A DNA stretch of 64,000 nt, taken from NCBI GenBank assembly GCA_947441065.1, contig CANESI010000003.1, forward strand, positions 90,012-154,011. The letters are read 5' to 3'. Below the pieces are notes generated by a model. That model searched no databases. It worked only from the letters and a program-made list of their open reading frames with translations, and had not been told where the DNA came from. Position numbers and translations under genes: made by a program. This document shows, one piece after another, positions 35,722 to 44,565 of this stretch; the stretch's first letter is position 1; every line of letters begins with the position of its first letter. The DNA comes from Caulobacteraceae bacterium (GTDB taxonomy: Bacteria > Pseudomonadota > Alphaproteobacteria > Caulobacterales > Caulobacteraceae).

Positions 35722-38487
35722 ATGCTCGGCTTCGCTAAAAAGCTCTTCGGCTCTCCCAACGACCGTAAGGTTAAGGCCTTCTCCACCCGGGCCTTGGCCA
35801 TCAATGCCTTGGAGCCAAAGTTCTCGGCCCTCTCCGATGAGGAGCTTCGTGGCAAGACCGCAGAGTTCAAGGCGCGGATCGAAAAGGGCGAAACACTCGA
35901 CAATCTGCTCAACGAAGCCTTTGCCGTGGTGCGGGAAGCCTCCAAGCGGACCCTTGGCCAGCGCCAATATGATGTGCAGCTCGTCGGCGGCATGGTCCTG
36001 CACGAGGGCGGCATCTCGGAGATGCGCACCGGTGAAGGCAAGACGCTGGTCGCGGTTGCCCCAACCTATCTCAATGCCTTGAGCGGTAGGGGCGTTCACG
36101 TCATCACCGTCAATGACTATCTGGCCAAGCGCGACAGCGAGTGGATGGGTCAGGTCTATCGGTTCTTGGGCATGAGCGTCGGCGTCATCGTCAATGGCCT
36201 GAGCCAAGGCGATCGTCAGCGCGCCTATCGCAGCGACATCACCTATGGCACCAACAACGAGTTCGGCTTCGACTATCTGCGCGACAATCTGGTCTATTCG
36301 ACCGACGAGATGGTCCAGCGCGGTCACCATTTCACCATCGTTGATGAGGTCGACTCGATCCTGATCGACGAGGCCCGCACGCCCCTGATCATTTCCGGCC
36401 CCACCGAAGACCGGTCAGACTTCTATCGAATCATCGACGGCGTCGTGAAAGAGATGATCGTCGATGAGGCGACCTTTGATCACGACGAAAAGCAGCGCCA
36501 AGTCCTCTTGACCGAATATGGCTCTGAAAAGGTCGAAGAGATGCTGATGGAGGCCGGTCACCTCGAGCCTGACTCAGCCGGTCTCTATGACCCGGCCAAT
36601 GTCTCGGCGGTGCACCACATCAATCAGGCCCTGCGCGCCCACAAGCTCTATCAGCGCGACAAGGACTATATCGTCAAGGGCGGCGAGGTCATCCTGATCG
36701 ATGAGTTCACTGGCCGGATGATGAGCGGACGGCGGCTGTCCGAAGGTCTGCACCAGGCCATTGAGGCCAAGGAAGGGGCGGACATCCAGCCCGAGAACCA
36801 GACCCTCGCCTCGGTGACCATCCAGAACTATTTCCGCCTCTATTCCAAGCTGTCGGGCATGACCGGCACCGCCTCGACCGAGGCCTCGGAATTCCACGAC
36901 ATCTATAAGATGGACGTGACCGAGATCCCGACCAACCGTCCCGTCATGCGCATCGATATTGACGACGAGGTCTATCGCACCGAGCGCGAAAAGAACGCCG
37001 CCATTCTGGTCCAGATCGAAGACTGTTTCACACGTGGCCAGCCGGTTCTGGTCGGTACGGTCTCTATCGAAAAGTCCGAGACCCTGTCCGAGATCCTCAA
37101 GGCTCATAAGTTCGAGCATGAGGGCAAGACGCGCACCGGCATTCCGCACAATGTGCTGAATGCGCGCTATCACGAGCAAGAGGCCATGATCGTGGCCGAT
37201 GCCGGTTCGCCCGGCTCGGTGACCATCGCCACCAACATGGCTGGCCGCGGCACTGATATTCAGCTCGGCGGCAATGCCGAGATGCGCATCACCCGTTGGC
37301 GTCAAGAACAGCGCGGCATGGGCATCGAAGTGACGCCCGAAATGGACAAGGCCCAGATCGCCGTGATCGAGGCCGACATTGCTGACCGTCGCTCCAAGGC
37401 CTTGGCCGCTGGCGGTCTGTTCGTTCTGGGCACCGAGCGCCACGAGAGCCGCCGCATCGACAATCAGCTGCGCGGCCGGACTGGTCGTCAGGGCGACCCG
37501 GGCACCTCGAAATTCTTCCTCTCCTGCGAAGACGATCTGCTGCGCATCTTTGCCGGGGACCGTCTGGACAGCATTATGCGCACCTTTGGCGTTCAAGAAG
37601 GCGAGGCCATTACCCACAAGTGGCTGAACAGCGCCATCGCCACCGCCCAGCGCCGGGTGGAGCAACGCAACTTTGAAATCCGTAAAAACCTGCTCAAGTA
37701 CGACGACGTGGTCAATGACCAGCGCAAGGCCGTCTTTGAACAGCGCCAAGAATTTATGGAGGCTGAAGACCTCTCGGAAATCATCACCGAGATGCGTCAG
37801 GACACGGTCGAGGACCTCGTCCAGCGCCACCTGCCGCCCAAGGCCTATGCCGAAAATTGGGATATTGACGGCCTGCTGGAGCGTACTGAGAACGTCCTTG
37901 GCCTGACCTTACCCTTACGCGAATGGGCCGCTGAAGACGGTATCGCCAACGAAGAGATGCAGGCCCGCATTCTGGCCGCAGCCGATGAACGCGCCTCAGT
38001 CCGCCTTGGCGAGCTGGGCGACGAGCAGATGCGCAAGCTGGAAAAGAACTTCCTGCTTCAGATGATCGACCTGCAATGGCGCGAGCACCTGATGCATCTG
38101 GACCATCTGCGCAACGTCATTGGCCTGCGCGGCTATGGCCAGCGTGACCCGCTGAACGAATATAAGACCGAGGCCTTCTCGCTGTTCGAAAAGCTGCTCA
38201 GCGATCTGCGCATGAACACGACGCGCTGGCTGATGACGGTCGAGTTCCGCTTCCAGCCCGAAGAGGCCCCCGCCCCCAATGCCGGTCTGTTCGAGGTCCA
38301 TATGGACCCCAATACGGGCGAGAACGAGCGCTATAGCGGCGGCATCCCTGACGCCATGCCCGCCGATCAGCGCGCCAACCTGCCCATCACCGCCCTGCCC
38401 GACGGCTGGGACCGCACAAGCCGTAACGCGGCCTGCCCTTGCGGCTCTGGTCGTAAATTCAAACATTGTCATGGGTCGTTGATCTAG
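35722..38487 (+). CDS. secA: Protein translocase ATPase SecA
   Basis: Motor ATPase of the Sec pathway. The 921 residues show Walker [12 protein letters not shown] (about 101-111), [20 protein letters not shown], the preprotein cross-linking domain, [45 protein letters not shown] and the C-terminal zinc motif [14 protein letters not shown] used to bind SecB. The start ATG directly precedes [14 protein letters not shown], typical for the family. Confidence 0.98.
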   Translation: MLGFAKKLFGSPNDRKVKAFSTRALAINALEPKFSALSDEELRGKTAEFKARIEKGETLDNLLNEAFAVVREASKRTLGQRQYDVQLVGGMVLHEGGISEMRTGEGKTLVAVAPTYLNALSGRGVHVITVNDYLAKRDSEWMGQVYRFLGMSVGVIVNGLSQGDRQRAYRSDITYGTNNEFGFDYLRDNLVYSTDEMVQRGHHFTIVDEVDSILIDEARTPLIISGPTEDRSDFYRIIDGVVKEMIVDEATFDHDEKQRQVLLTEYGSEKVEEMLMEAGHLEPDSAGLYDPANVSAVHHINQALRAHKLYQRDKDYIVKGGEVILIDEFTGRMMSGRRLSEGLHQAIEAKEGADIQPENQTLASVTIQNYFRLYSKLSGMTGTASTEASEFHDIYKMDVTEIPTNRPVMRIDIDDEVYRTEREKNAAILVQIEDCFTRGQPVLVGTVSIEKSETLSEILKAHKFEHEGKTRTGIPHNVLNARYHEQEAMIVADAGSPGSVTIATNMAGRGTDIQLGGNAEMRITRWRQEQRGMGIEVTPEMDKAQIAVIEADIADRRSKALAAGGLFVLGTERHESRRIDNQLRGRTGRQGDPGTSKFFLSCEDDLLRIFAGDRLDSIMRTFGVQEGEAITHKWLNSAIATAQRRVEQRNFEIRKNLLKYDDVVNDQRKAVFEQRQEFMEAEDLSEIITEMRQDTVEDLVQRHLPPKAYAENWDIDGLLERTENVLGLTLPLREWAAEDGIANEEMQARILAAADERASVRLGELGDEQMRKLEKNFLLQMIDLQWREHLMHLDHLRNVIGLRGYGQRDPLNEYKTEAFSLFEKLLSDLRMNTTRWLMTVEFRFQPEEAPAPNAGLFEVHMDPNTGENERYSGGIPDAMPADQRANLPITALPDGWDRTSRNAACPCGSGRKFKHCHGSLI

Positions 38488-38499
38488 GCTGAACGGGTC

Positions 38500-38976
38500 A
38501 TGGAAGAGCGCCTCTTACCGCTAGAGCCCTCCCCGGCCCTGTTGGCGCTCAACAATGCCCATGCGGTGGAGTTGTCTTGGCTGGAGCCTGAGCGGTTCGC
38601 GGCAATGGTGGCCATGGCCTTTTGGGCGCGACAGGTGGGGACGGACGACGCCTTCCTGATCGCGATGGATCAGGATGCGGCCTATGACAGCCCCAATTTT
38701 CTGTGGCTTCGCGCGCGCTATGAGCGGTTCGTCTATGTAGACCGCGTGGTGGTCGCCGACCATGCCCGCGGCCGAGGCCTCGCCCAGCGCCTCTACACCG
38801 ACCTGTTCGCTGCTGCGGCCAAGGCTGGTCACGCCTGCGTCCTGTGCGAAGTCAACAGCGCCCCACCCAACCCCGCCTCCGACCGCTTCCATCTGGCCCA
38901 AGGCTTTAGCGAGATCGGGTCGGCGGAGATCTATGGCGGGGAGAAGACGGTGCGGTATCTGATGCGGGCGGTTTAG
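38500..38976 (+). CDS. GNAT family N-acetyltransferase
   Basis: 158 residues. The acetyl-CoA loop is in YVDRVVVADHARGRGLAQRLY (R-G-R-G-L-A), and motif B is FHLAQGFSEIGSAEIYGGEK. It starts 12 bases after secA, so it is probably co-transcribed. The substrate is unknown. Confidence 0.87.
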   Translation: MEERLLPLEPSPALLALNNAHAVELSWLEPERFAAMVAMAFWARQVGTDDAFLIAMDQDAAYDSPNFLWLRARYERFVYVDRVVVADHARGRGLAQRLYTDLFAAAAKAGHACVLCEVNSAPPNPASDRFHLAQGFSEIGSAEIYGGEKTVRYLMRAV

Positions 38977-38986
38977 GGGGATAAAA

Positions 38987-39076
38987 CAAGGCCCTCACCC
39001 AACCCTCTCCCACAGGGAGAGGGCTAGAAGCGACAAGCCCTCGCCCCCTTCAGGGGGAGAGGGTTGGGTGAGGGGG
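38987..39076. repeat. Repeat family B, copy 2
   Basis: Long inverted repeat running from CAAGGCCCTCACCCAACCC to GAGGGTTGGGTGAGGG, the same orientation as the copy at 24.85 kb. It begins ten bases after the GNAT stop, where it could end secA-operon transcripts. Confidence 0.8.
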
Positions 39077-39095
39077 TTATCACCGTCGCCTCACC

Positions 39096-39195
39096 GCGTC
39101 ATTGCGAGCGCAGCGAAGCAGCTCAGGGGACTGACGCGGACCTGAATAGATGATCCCCTGGGTTGCTTCGGCGCTTCACGCCTCGCAATGACGCG
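39096..39195. repeat. Repeat family D, full inverted copy
   Basis: About 100 bases: CGTCATTGCGAGCGCAGCGA on the left, CTCGCAATGACGCG on the right, with internal arms AGGGGACTGACGC and GATCCCCTGGGTTGCTTCGG. A palindromic element of the type seen dispersed in many proteobacteria. A full second copy lies at 52.99 kb and a half copy at 30.65 kb. Confidence 0.8.
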
Positions 39196-39278
39196 GGAGG
39201 GGGCGGCTTAAAGCTCACCTGCCTCGCCTTCCCCGCTAGAGCGAGGGTCGGCAGGCCGCTTCCCGTCTGAGTAAAAGG

Positions 39279-39305
39279 GTCTGGGTCCCCGCCTTCGCGG
39301 GGAAC
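39279..39305. repeat. Repeat family E, copy near MFS gene
   Basis: GTCTGGGTCCCCGCCTTCGC plus GGGGAAC, identical to the copies at 24.97 and 30.59 kb. It lies 92 bases upstream of the MFS start. The remaining bases to 39396 hold no recognisable element. Confidence 0.75.
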
Positions 39306-39396
39306 GCGGTTGTGGGGCCGAGTTGGGGCCAATTCAATTGCCAAGGTCTGCGCCTCCCCGCTAGTTTGGAGCCGTAATCAAGAAGTGTGAAACGCC

Positions 39397-40533
39397 GTGT
39401 CCTTCCTAGGCAATAAGACCGTCAATCTGTTGAACCTGCATTATGGTCTCCGCGCCTTGGCCATGAATGTCGGCGGGGTGTTTTTTGCCGTCTATCTGTT
39501 GAAGGCCGGCGTCAGTGTGCCTCTGGTTTTAGGGTCCATTTCTCTGATCCTCGCGGGGCGGTTTTGCCTCAGGCCCCTCGCCTTGATGGCCGGCAAAAGG
39601 TGGGGATTGAGGGCGGTCGTGATGATCGGCAGCCTGTTGCAGGCCGTGCCCTATCTGATCTTGCCGCATGTTGAAGGGGCAAACCTCTATCTTCTGGCCC
39701 TGTGCCTGTCCTGGGCCGTGGCTGACATGCTCTATTGGACCAGTTTTCACGCCTATTTTGCGGCCTTGGGCGACGCCGAACATCGTGGTCAGCAGGTCAG
39801 TGCCCGCGAGGCCCTTGCCACCAGTGTTAGCATTATAGGTCCGGTTCTGGGCGGATGGGCCCTGACGACGATCGGCGCGACAGCAGCCTTTGGCATTGCG
39901 GCTGTGATATCGGCGGGTTCCGCCCTGCCTTTGTTGGCCGGACCTCAGGTCAAGGTGGCCGAGCAGACGCAAGGCGCAGTGCGGGCAGCACGGACGGGGT
40001 TCATGCTGCTGATGGCCGATGGTTGGCTCTGTGCGGGGTGGGTCTGGCTCTGGCAGATCATACTCTTCACCAATCTCAGTCGCAGCTTCACGGCCTTTGG
40101 CGGCGCTGTGGCCTTGGGAGCCATTGTCAGCGCAATCGCTGGCCTAGTCTTGGGCCGGTTTGTCGATCAGGGGCACGGACGGCGCGCGGCGGTGCTCGCC
40201 TTTATGGTCATGGCCGGGGCTCTGATCTTCCGCGCCTCGGTCTCTAGCCCAGCCCTGTCGATGTTGGCCAATGCATTGGGGGCGTTGGTGGTCTGCCTCA
40301 ATACGCCGCCGATGATGCGGGCAATCTATAACATGTCCAAGGCCTCGCCCTGCCCGTTGCGATTCCATATGGTTACAGAGGGTGGCTATGATCTGGGCGG
40401 CAGTCTGGGATGTTTGGTATCTGCGGGCCTTATCGCGCTGGGCATGCCCCTACCGGCAACCATGTTGCTGGCCCTACTCGGGGCCTTCAGCATGATGACC
40501 CTGCTGCGCCGCTACTATGCCAACGGGGCCTAA
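39397..40533 (+). CDS. MFS transporter
   Basis: 378 residues with about 12 hydrophobic segments and a cytoplasmic loop near residues 187-200. A GTG start is used; no good ATG precedes the first helix. No substrate-diagnostic motif is visible and the usual MFS loop GxxxDRxGRR is present only in a weak form (FVDQGHGRRAAV). It is convergent with and overlaps the ArsC-like gene by three or four bases at the stop codons. Confidence 0.8.
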   Translation: MSFLGNKTVNLLNLHYGLRALAMNVGGVFFAVYLLKAGVSVPLVLGSISLILAGRFCLRPLALMAGKRWGLRAVVMIGSLLQAVPYLILPHVEGANLYLLALCLSWAVADMLYWTSFHAYFAALGDAEHRGQQVSAREALATSVSIIGPVLGGWALTTIGATAAFGIAAVISAGSALPLLAGPQVKVAEQTQGAVRAARTGFMLLMADGWLCAGWVWLWQIILFTNLSRSFTAFGGAVALGAIVSAIAGLVLGRFVDQGHGRRAAVLAFMVMAGALIFRASVSSPALSMLANALGALVVCLNTPPMMRAIYNMSKASPCPLRFHMVTEGGYDLGGSLGCLVSAGLIALGMPLPATMLLALLGAFSMMTLLRRYYANGA

Positions 40534-40874
40534 AACAGCCCCTCATAGAGTTCTGGCTTGAAACCCAGCACCCGCCGGTCGCCCAGATCAAGCAAGGGGC
40601 GTTTGATCATCGAGGGCTGAGCCACCATCAGGGCGATAGCCTTAGTGGCATCGAGATCACTCCGGTCGGCTTCCGGCAGCTTGCGGAAGGTCGTGCCCGC
40701 CCGGTTCAGAACCTTGTCCCAGCCCAGTTCCTCGACCCATTGGCTCAGGCGCGCGGCGTCTATGCCTTGGGTCTTATAGTCATGAAAATCATAGGCAATG
40801 CCCCGGTCGCCCAGCCACGCTCGGGCCTTGGCCACCGTGTCGCAGTTCTTGATAGCGTACATTGTCGGGATCAT
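40530..40874 (-). CDS. ArsC/Spx-family (YffB-like) reductase
   Basis: 114 residues from the ATG at 40874 (the frame extends to 40946 but into repeat DNA). A thioredoxin-fold start, MYAIKNCDTVAKARAWL, has a single active Cys, and SMIKRPLLDLGDRRVLGFKPELY near the C-terminus matches the YffB branch, which is distinct from true arsenate reductases. The function of this branch is uncertain. A genuine arsC is at 60.1 kb. Confidence 0.87.
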   Translation of the reverse strand: MIPTMYAIKNCDTVAKARAWLGDRGIAYDFHDYKTQGIDAARLSQWVEELGWDKVLNRAGTTFRKLPEADRSDLDATKAIALMVAQPSMIKRPLLDLGDRRVLGFKPELYEGLF

Positions 40875-40932
40875 GGGAGGGTCCGTGAGAGGGTGTGGTG
40901 GGTGTTTAACATCTTTCGTTGGGTGGATGAAC

Positions 40933-41025
40933 ACCCCCTCACCCAACCCTCTCCCCCAAGGGGGCGAGGGCTAAGAACGGCAAAGCCCTCTCCCTGTGGG
41001 AGAGGATTTCGCTGTAGAGGCCTTG
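40933..41025. repeat. Repeat family B, copy 3 (inverted)
   Basis: Runs from CCCCCTCACCCAACCCTCTC to GTAGAGGCCTTG, opposite in orientation to the copy at 39.0 kb. The right half is more degenerate than the other copies. It lies about 60 bases upstream of the YffB-like gene start, so here it is in a promoter region. Confidence 0.75.
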
Positions 41026-41040
41026 TTTCCCCTCCTCCGT

Positions 41041-41177
41041 GTTCCCCGCGAAGGCGGGGACCCAGACCCTTTCACTCAGGCGGAAAACGGCCCTCTAACA
41101 TCGTGCAAAGTCTGAGAAGACAGAGGATGAACACCCCCCACTCCCAAACCTCTCCCCCTCAAGGGAGGAAAGGGCTT
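41041..41177. repeat. Repeat island: inverted family E then family C
   Basis: An inverted E unit (41041-41067, GTTCCCCGCGAAGGCGGGGA) is followed by the E-flank TTTCACTCAGGCGGAAA. A family C unit (41125-41177, beginning GGATGAACACCCCCCACTCC) comes next. The island ends ten bases before the stop of the dehydrogenase gene. Confidence 0.75.
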
Positions 41178-41187
41178 GAGTGACCCC

Positions 41188-42327
41188 CTAGAGGCTCGGA
41201 TTGATCAGATATTTCTCACCCGTCGCGCGGCGATTATAGGCGCTGATGGCATCGAGGCTGAGGGTCTCTTGCAGCGAGATCACCTTGGTATAGTGGCTGG
41301 CAAAGGTGGTCTTCAGTTCGGAGGCCACGCGCAGGCGCAGCTTTTGCGCCGCCTCTGCACCGATCTTGGCCAAGAACGGGGTCAGGAGCCAGCCGCCGAC
41401 GCCCCAGAACATGCCAAAGCCACGGCCAAACTCGGTCGGGCGGATATCGAGGCCGCCATAGATATAGACCTGCTTGTGAACCGATGAGCCGTAACGGCTA
41501 TATTCCTTGGCCGTCAGATTGATGGCCGCCTCCATGCAGGTCAGAATCTGACCGGCCAGCTTGCCGCCGCCGATGGCATCAAAGGCGATGGTCGCACCCG
41601 TCTCGGCCAAGGCCTTGGTCAGATCGTCCATGAAGGTCGGGGCCGTGGAATCGACGACATATTTCGCGCCAATGCCGCGCAGAAGCTCGGCCTGCTCGGC
41701 GCTGCGGACGATATTGACCAGATTGACGCCGTCCGCGATGCAGATCTTGTTCAGCATCTGGCCAAGGTTCGAGGCCGCAGCCGTGTGAACCAGAGCGGTG
41801 TGACCTTCGCGGCGCATGGTCTCGACCATACCCAGAGCGGTCAGGGGATTGACGAAGCAGGAGGCGCCTTCCATCGGGGTTGTTCCCTCTGGCAAGGGCA
41901 GGGCATCGGCCACGCGAACGCAGCGATATTGCGCATACATGGCACCGCCAAGCACCGCGACGGTCTTGCCCAACAGGGCCTGAGCTTCAGGCGATGAGCC
42001 TGCCGCCACAACGACGCCTGCGCCCTCATTACCAACAGGCATGGAATCGTCCAACCGAGCGGCCATGGCCCGCATCAGGGCGGGGGGAATGCTTGCCGTT
42101 ACGACAGGCGATTCAGCCGTGCCCGAAGCCTTGGCCGTCGACATGTCCCCCGCGCCCAGCAACAGGCCAAGGTCCGACGGATTGATCGGAGAGGCCTCAA
42201 TGCGCACCACGATCTGATCGGGCTTTGGCGTTGGGGTCTCGACCCGCGCCAAAGACAGTTCCAACTCGCCGCTGCTCTTGACCAGCGACCGCAGTTGCAG
42301 GCCGGTACCCTTTTGATCTTCACTCAT
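41188..42327 (-). CDS. Zinc-binding-dehydrogenase / quinone-oxidoreductase family (MDR) enzyme
   Basis: 379 residues from the ATG at 42327, which has GGGGAGA eight to fourteen bases upstream. A frame open to 42495 lacks a signal. The GroES-like N-terminus (PKPDQIVVRIEASPINPSDL) and a Rossmann region (ALVHTAAASNLGQMLNKICI, NLVNIVRSAEQAELLRGIGA, GATIAFDAIGGGKLAGQ) are visible. No Cys/His zinc set is seen, so it is probably an NAD(P)H-dependent quinone or enoyl reductase-like member. The exact substrate is unknown. Confidence 0.85.
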   Translation of the reverse strand: MSEDQKGTGLQLRSLVKSSGELELSLARVETPTPKPDQIVVRIEASPINPSDLGLLLGAGDMSTAKASGTAESPVVTASIPPALMRAMAARLDDSMPVGNEGAGVVVAAGSSPEAQALLGKTVAVLGGAMYAQYRCVRVADALPLPEGTTPMEGASCFVNPLTALGMVETMRREGHTALVHTAAASNLGQMLNKICIADGVNLVNIVRSAEQAELLRGIGAKYVVDSTAPTFMDDLTKALAETGATIAFDAIGGGKLAGQILTCMEAAINLTAKEYSRYGSSVHKQVYIYGGLDIRPTEFGRGFGMFWGVGGWLLTPFLAKIGAEAAQKLRLRVASELKTTFASHYTKVISLQETLSLDAISAYNRRATGEKYLINPSL

Positions 42328-42539
42328 GACGCATCTCCCCGAGAGTTTATGAAAGTTTCGGTCGGCAACCTTGCGCGTTTTGGCGACGGCGACAACCGCA
42401 ATAGAAGCGTAAAATAACATGGGGCCGACGCGTGGGGTTCTAGGACGGCTAAATCTTCCAACGGTTGACCTGATCGATCTGGCAAGAGCCGCCAAGACTG
42501 TTAGGCTGGATCGTCATATTTCACCCAAAGAGACCGACC

Positions 42540-43073
42540 ATGACCATTCTGACCCTGCATGTGGAACAGCTCAGTTCCCCCCTCGGCCCGATGCTGTTGT
42601 TGACCGATGACCAACAGACCTTGCGGATGCTCGATTGGGTCGATTGCCAAGAGCGGATGGACCGGTTGCTGCGCCGCCAATATGGCCAAGGCCGCACGCG
42701 CACCTTGGCCTCGGCGCGTCGGACGGCGGCACGCAATGCCATGGAGGCCTATTTCTCCGGGGACCTGACCGCCATTGATAGCCTGCCCGTCGCCAATGGT
42801 GGCACCGACTTTCAGCGGCAGGTCTGGGCCGCCCTTCGCACCATCCCGGCGGGACAGACCTGTAGCTATGGTCAACTGGCAGCCGCCATCGACCGGCCCA
42901 AGGCGGTGCGGGCGCTGGGCCTGGCCAACGGGGCCAACCCCATCGCGATTATTGTGCCCTGCCACCGGGTCATCGGGGCCAATGCTGCCTTGACCGGCTA
43001 TGGCAGCGGTATTGCGCGCAAGCGTTGGCTGCTCGACCATGAGGCGGGCCTTGGTCCGGCCCCACTGGTTTAA
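42540..43073 (+). CDS. ogt: Methylated-DNA--protein-cysteine methyltransferase
   Basis: Suicide repair of O6-methylguanine. The 177 residues have an N-terminal RNaseH-like domain and the C-terminal DNA-binding/active domain: TDFQRQVWAALRTIPAGQTC, SYGQLAAAI, and the acceptor Cys141 in IIVPCHRVIG, followed by GYGSGIARKRWLL. No Ada regulatory domain is fused. Monocistronic or with the following small gene 65 bases on. Confidence 0.94.
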   Translation: MTILTLHVEQLSSPLGPMLLLTDDQQTLRMLDWVDCQERMDRLLRRQYGQGRTRTLASARRTAARNAMEAYFSGDLTAIDSLPVANGGTDFQRQVWAALRTIPAGQTCSYGQLAAAIDRPKAVRALGLANGANPIAIIVPCHRVIGANAALTGYGSGIARKRWLLDHEAGLGPAPLV

Positions 43074-43138
43074 CGCGGGGTGCCGACCGGAGCGATCTGG
43101 GCTATAGAGGCTCTCCGCCGCCGCAAGGACAGACCCGC

Positions 43139-43300
43139 ATGACCGATGAGATCAACGAAACCCCGATCCAGCGGGCCTTACGTTTGAAGAAGCAGGCCTT
43201 GGACGCCAAGCCAAAGCCACCACGCGGCGGACGGTTCCAGCGCGAGCAGGCGGCTGCTGCACAGTCCTCTTCCAAATCCAAACCTTGGATGTCACGATAG
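43139..43300 (+). CDS. Small basic protein (53 residues), function unknown
   Basis: ATG at 43139 with AAGGA about 10 bases upstream, 53 codons then TAG. The product begins MTDEINETPIQRALRLKKQ, continues with a Lys/Pro-rich stretch, a GGRFQREQAAAAQ helix and ends KPWMSR. From memory, small proteins with this pattern (xxERALRLKxxA...GGxFQREQAA...KPWM) are annotated as hypothetical in other Caulobacterales, which supports it being real. Soluble, no Cys, no membrane segment. The hydrolase gene follows after 27 bases. Confidence 0.65.
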   Translation: MTDEINETPIQRALRLKKQALDAKPKPPRGGRFQREQAAAAQSSSKSKPWMSR

Positions 43301-43327
43301 GGAAAATAGGTTCGGGAGGACCACCCT

Positions 43328-44479
43328 ATGCATATCGTTCGCGAGCCCTACGGCTTTGCCCACAAGGAAGTGACCAAGATCAAGGACGTCTATGGCGGTC
43401 CCACCGGTTCGGTCTTTGTCGAGTGCATGCGCATCCGCCCCGCTGAGGTGGACTCCAAGTCGGTCATCCTGTTCAGCCATCCGGTCGGCGGGGGATCGTT
43501 CTTGCCGATGGTCACGGCACTGGCGGCGGCAGGACGGCACATCATCTATTGCAACACGCGCTTTCGCGGCAACGATACGGCGCTGGTGCTGGAAAAGTGC
43601 GTCCTCGATCTGGGGGCCTGTATTGCCGACCTGAAAAAGCGCTTCGGCTATGAGACCGTTATCTTAGGCGGTTGGTCCGGCGGCGGCTCTCTATCGATGT
43701 TCTATCAAGATCAGGCCGAGCACCCGACCATCACCCATACCCCCGCAGGCGACGAGGCCGATCTGGTCGGGGCTAATCTTCAGCCCGCCGACGCCATCTT
43801 GCTGCTCGCGGCCCATGTCAGCCGTAATGTCACCCTGACCGAATGGATGGACCCGTCGATCACCGATGAGGACCGGCCCTATGAGCGCGATGTCGAGCTA
43901 AACATCTATGATCCCGCCTGCCCCAACCAGCCGCCCTATTCGGCTGAATTTGTCGAACGGTTCCGCGCCGCCCAGATTGCCCGCAATCGGCGGATCACAG
44001 CGCGGGTCAAGGCGACCTTGGCCGAACTGAAGGCCAAAGGGGATGATTATATGGAGCGGCCGTTCGTCGTGGCGGGCACCATGTGCGACGTGCGCTGGAC
44101 CGACCCCGCGCAGGATCCTTCTGACCGTCCGGCCGGCACCTGCTATCTAGGCGAGCCGCGCGTGGCCAATGATGGGCCGGTCGGGCTGGCGCGCTTTACC
44201 ACCCTGCGCTCTTGGCTGTCGCAGTGGAGCTATGACGATAGCCGCGCCCACGGCGAGAAAAACGCCGCCAACATCTCCTGCCCCGTGCTGGTCATCAACA
44301 ATACCGCTGATCTGGCCTGCACGCCCAGCCATGCCCATCGGCTGTACGAGGCCGTCGCCTCCAAGGATAAGAGTCTCGTTCAGATCGATAAGGCTGATCA
44401 CTACTATATGGACCGCAAGGAACTGCTGCCCCAAGCGGTCCAGACCGTCTGTGATTGGCTAGAGGCGCGCAGTCTTTAG
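43328..44479 (+). CDS. Alpha/beta-hydrolase family protein beside a monooxygenase
   Basis: 383 residues, GGGAGGA six to twelve bases before the ATG. The nucleophile elbow GGWSGGGSLS holds Ser117, SHPVGGG (about 50-56) could form the oxyanion loop, and a late His is in KADHYYMDRKE. A long insert (about 135-290) replaces the usual cap. The monooxygenase gene follows 72 bases after its start region, so hydrolysis of a lactone or ester made by that enzyme is a reasonable inference. Confidence 0.78.
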   Translation: MHIVREPYGFAHKEVTKIKDVYGGPTGSVFVECMRIRPAEVDSKSVILFSHPVGGGSFLPMVTALAAAGRHIIYCNTRFRGNDTALVLEKCVLDLGACIADLKKRFGYETVILGGWSGGGSLSMFYQDQAEHPTITHTPAGDEADLVGANLQPADAILLLAAHVSRNVTLTEWMDPSITDEDRPYERDVELNIYDPACPNQPPYSAEFVERFRAAQIARNRRITARVKATLAELKAKGDDYMERPFVVAGTMCDVRWTDPAQDPSDRPAGTCYLGEPRVANDGPVGLARFTTLRSWLSQWSYDDSRAHGEKNAANISCPVLVINNTADLACTPSHAHRLYEAVASKDKSLVQIDKADHYYMDRKELLPQAVQTVCDWLEARSL

Positions 44480-44565
44480 GCGGCTGCGCGCTTAGCGGCT
44501 TCCCAAGCCCGACAGTTGCGGTATCTTGATCCCAACAATCGAGCTAATCGATGTTGGAGGAAGCC

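Noticed and set aside
42419..42610. A short rightward reading frame ahead of ogt
   Set aside because: It overlaps the ogt start in another frame, has no RBS and no recognisable product.
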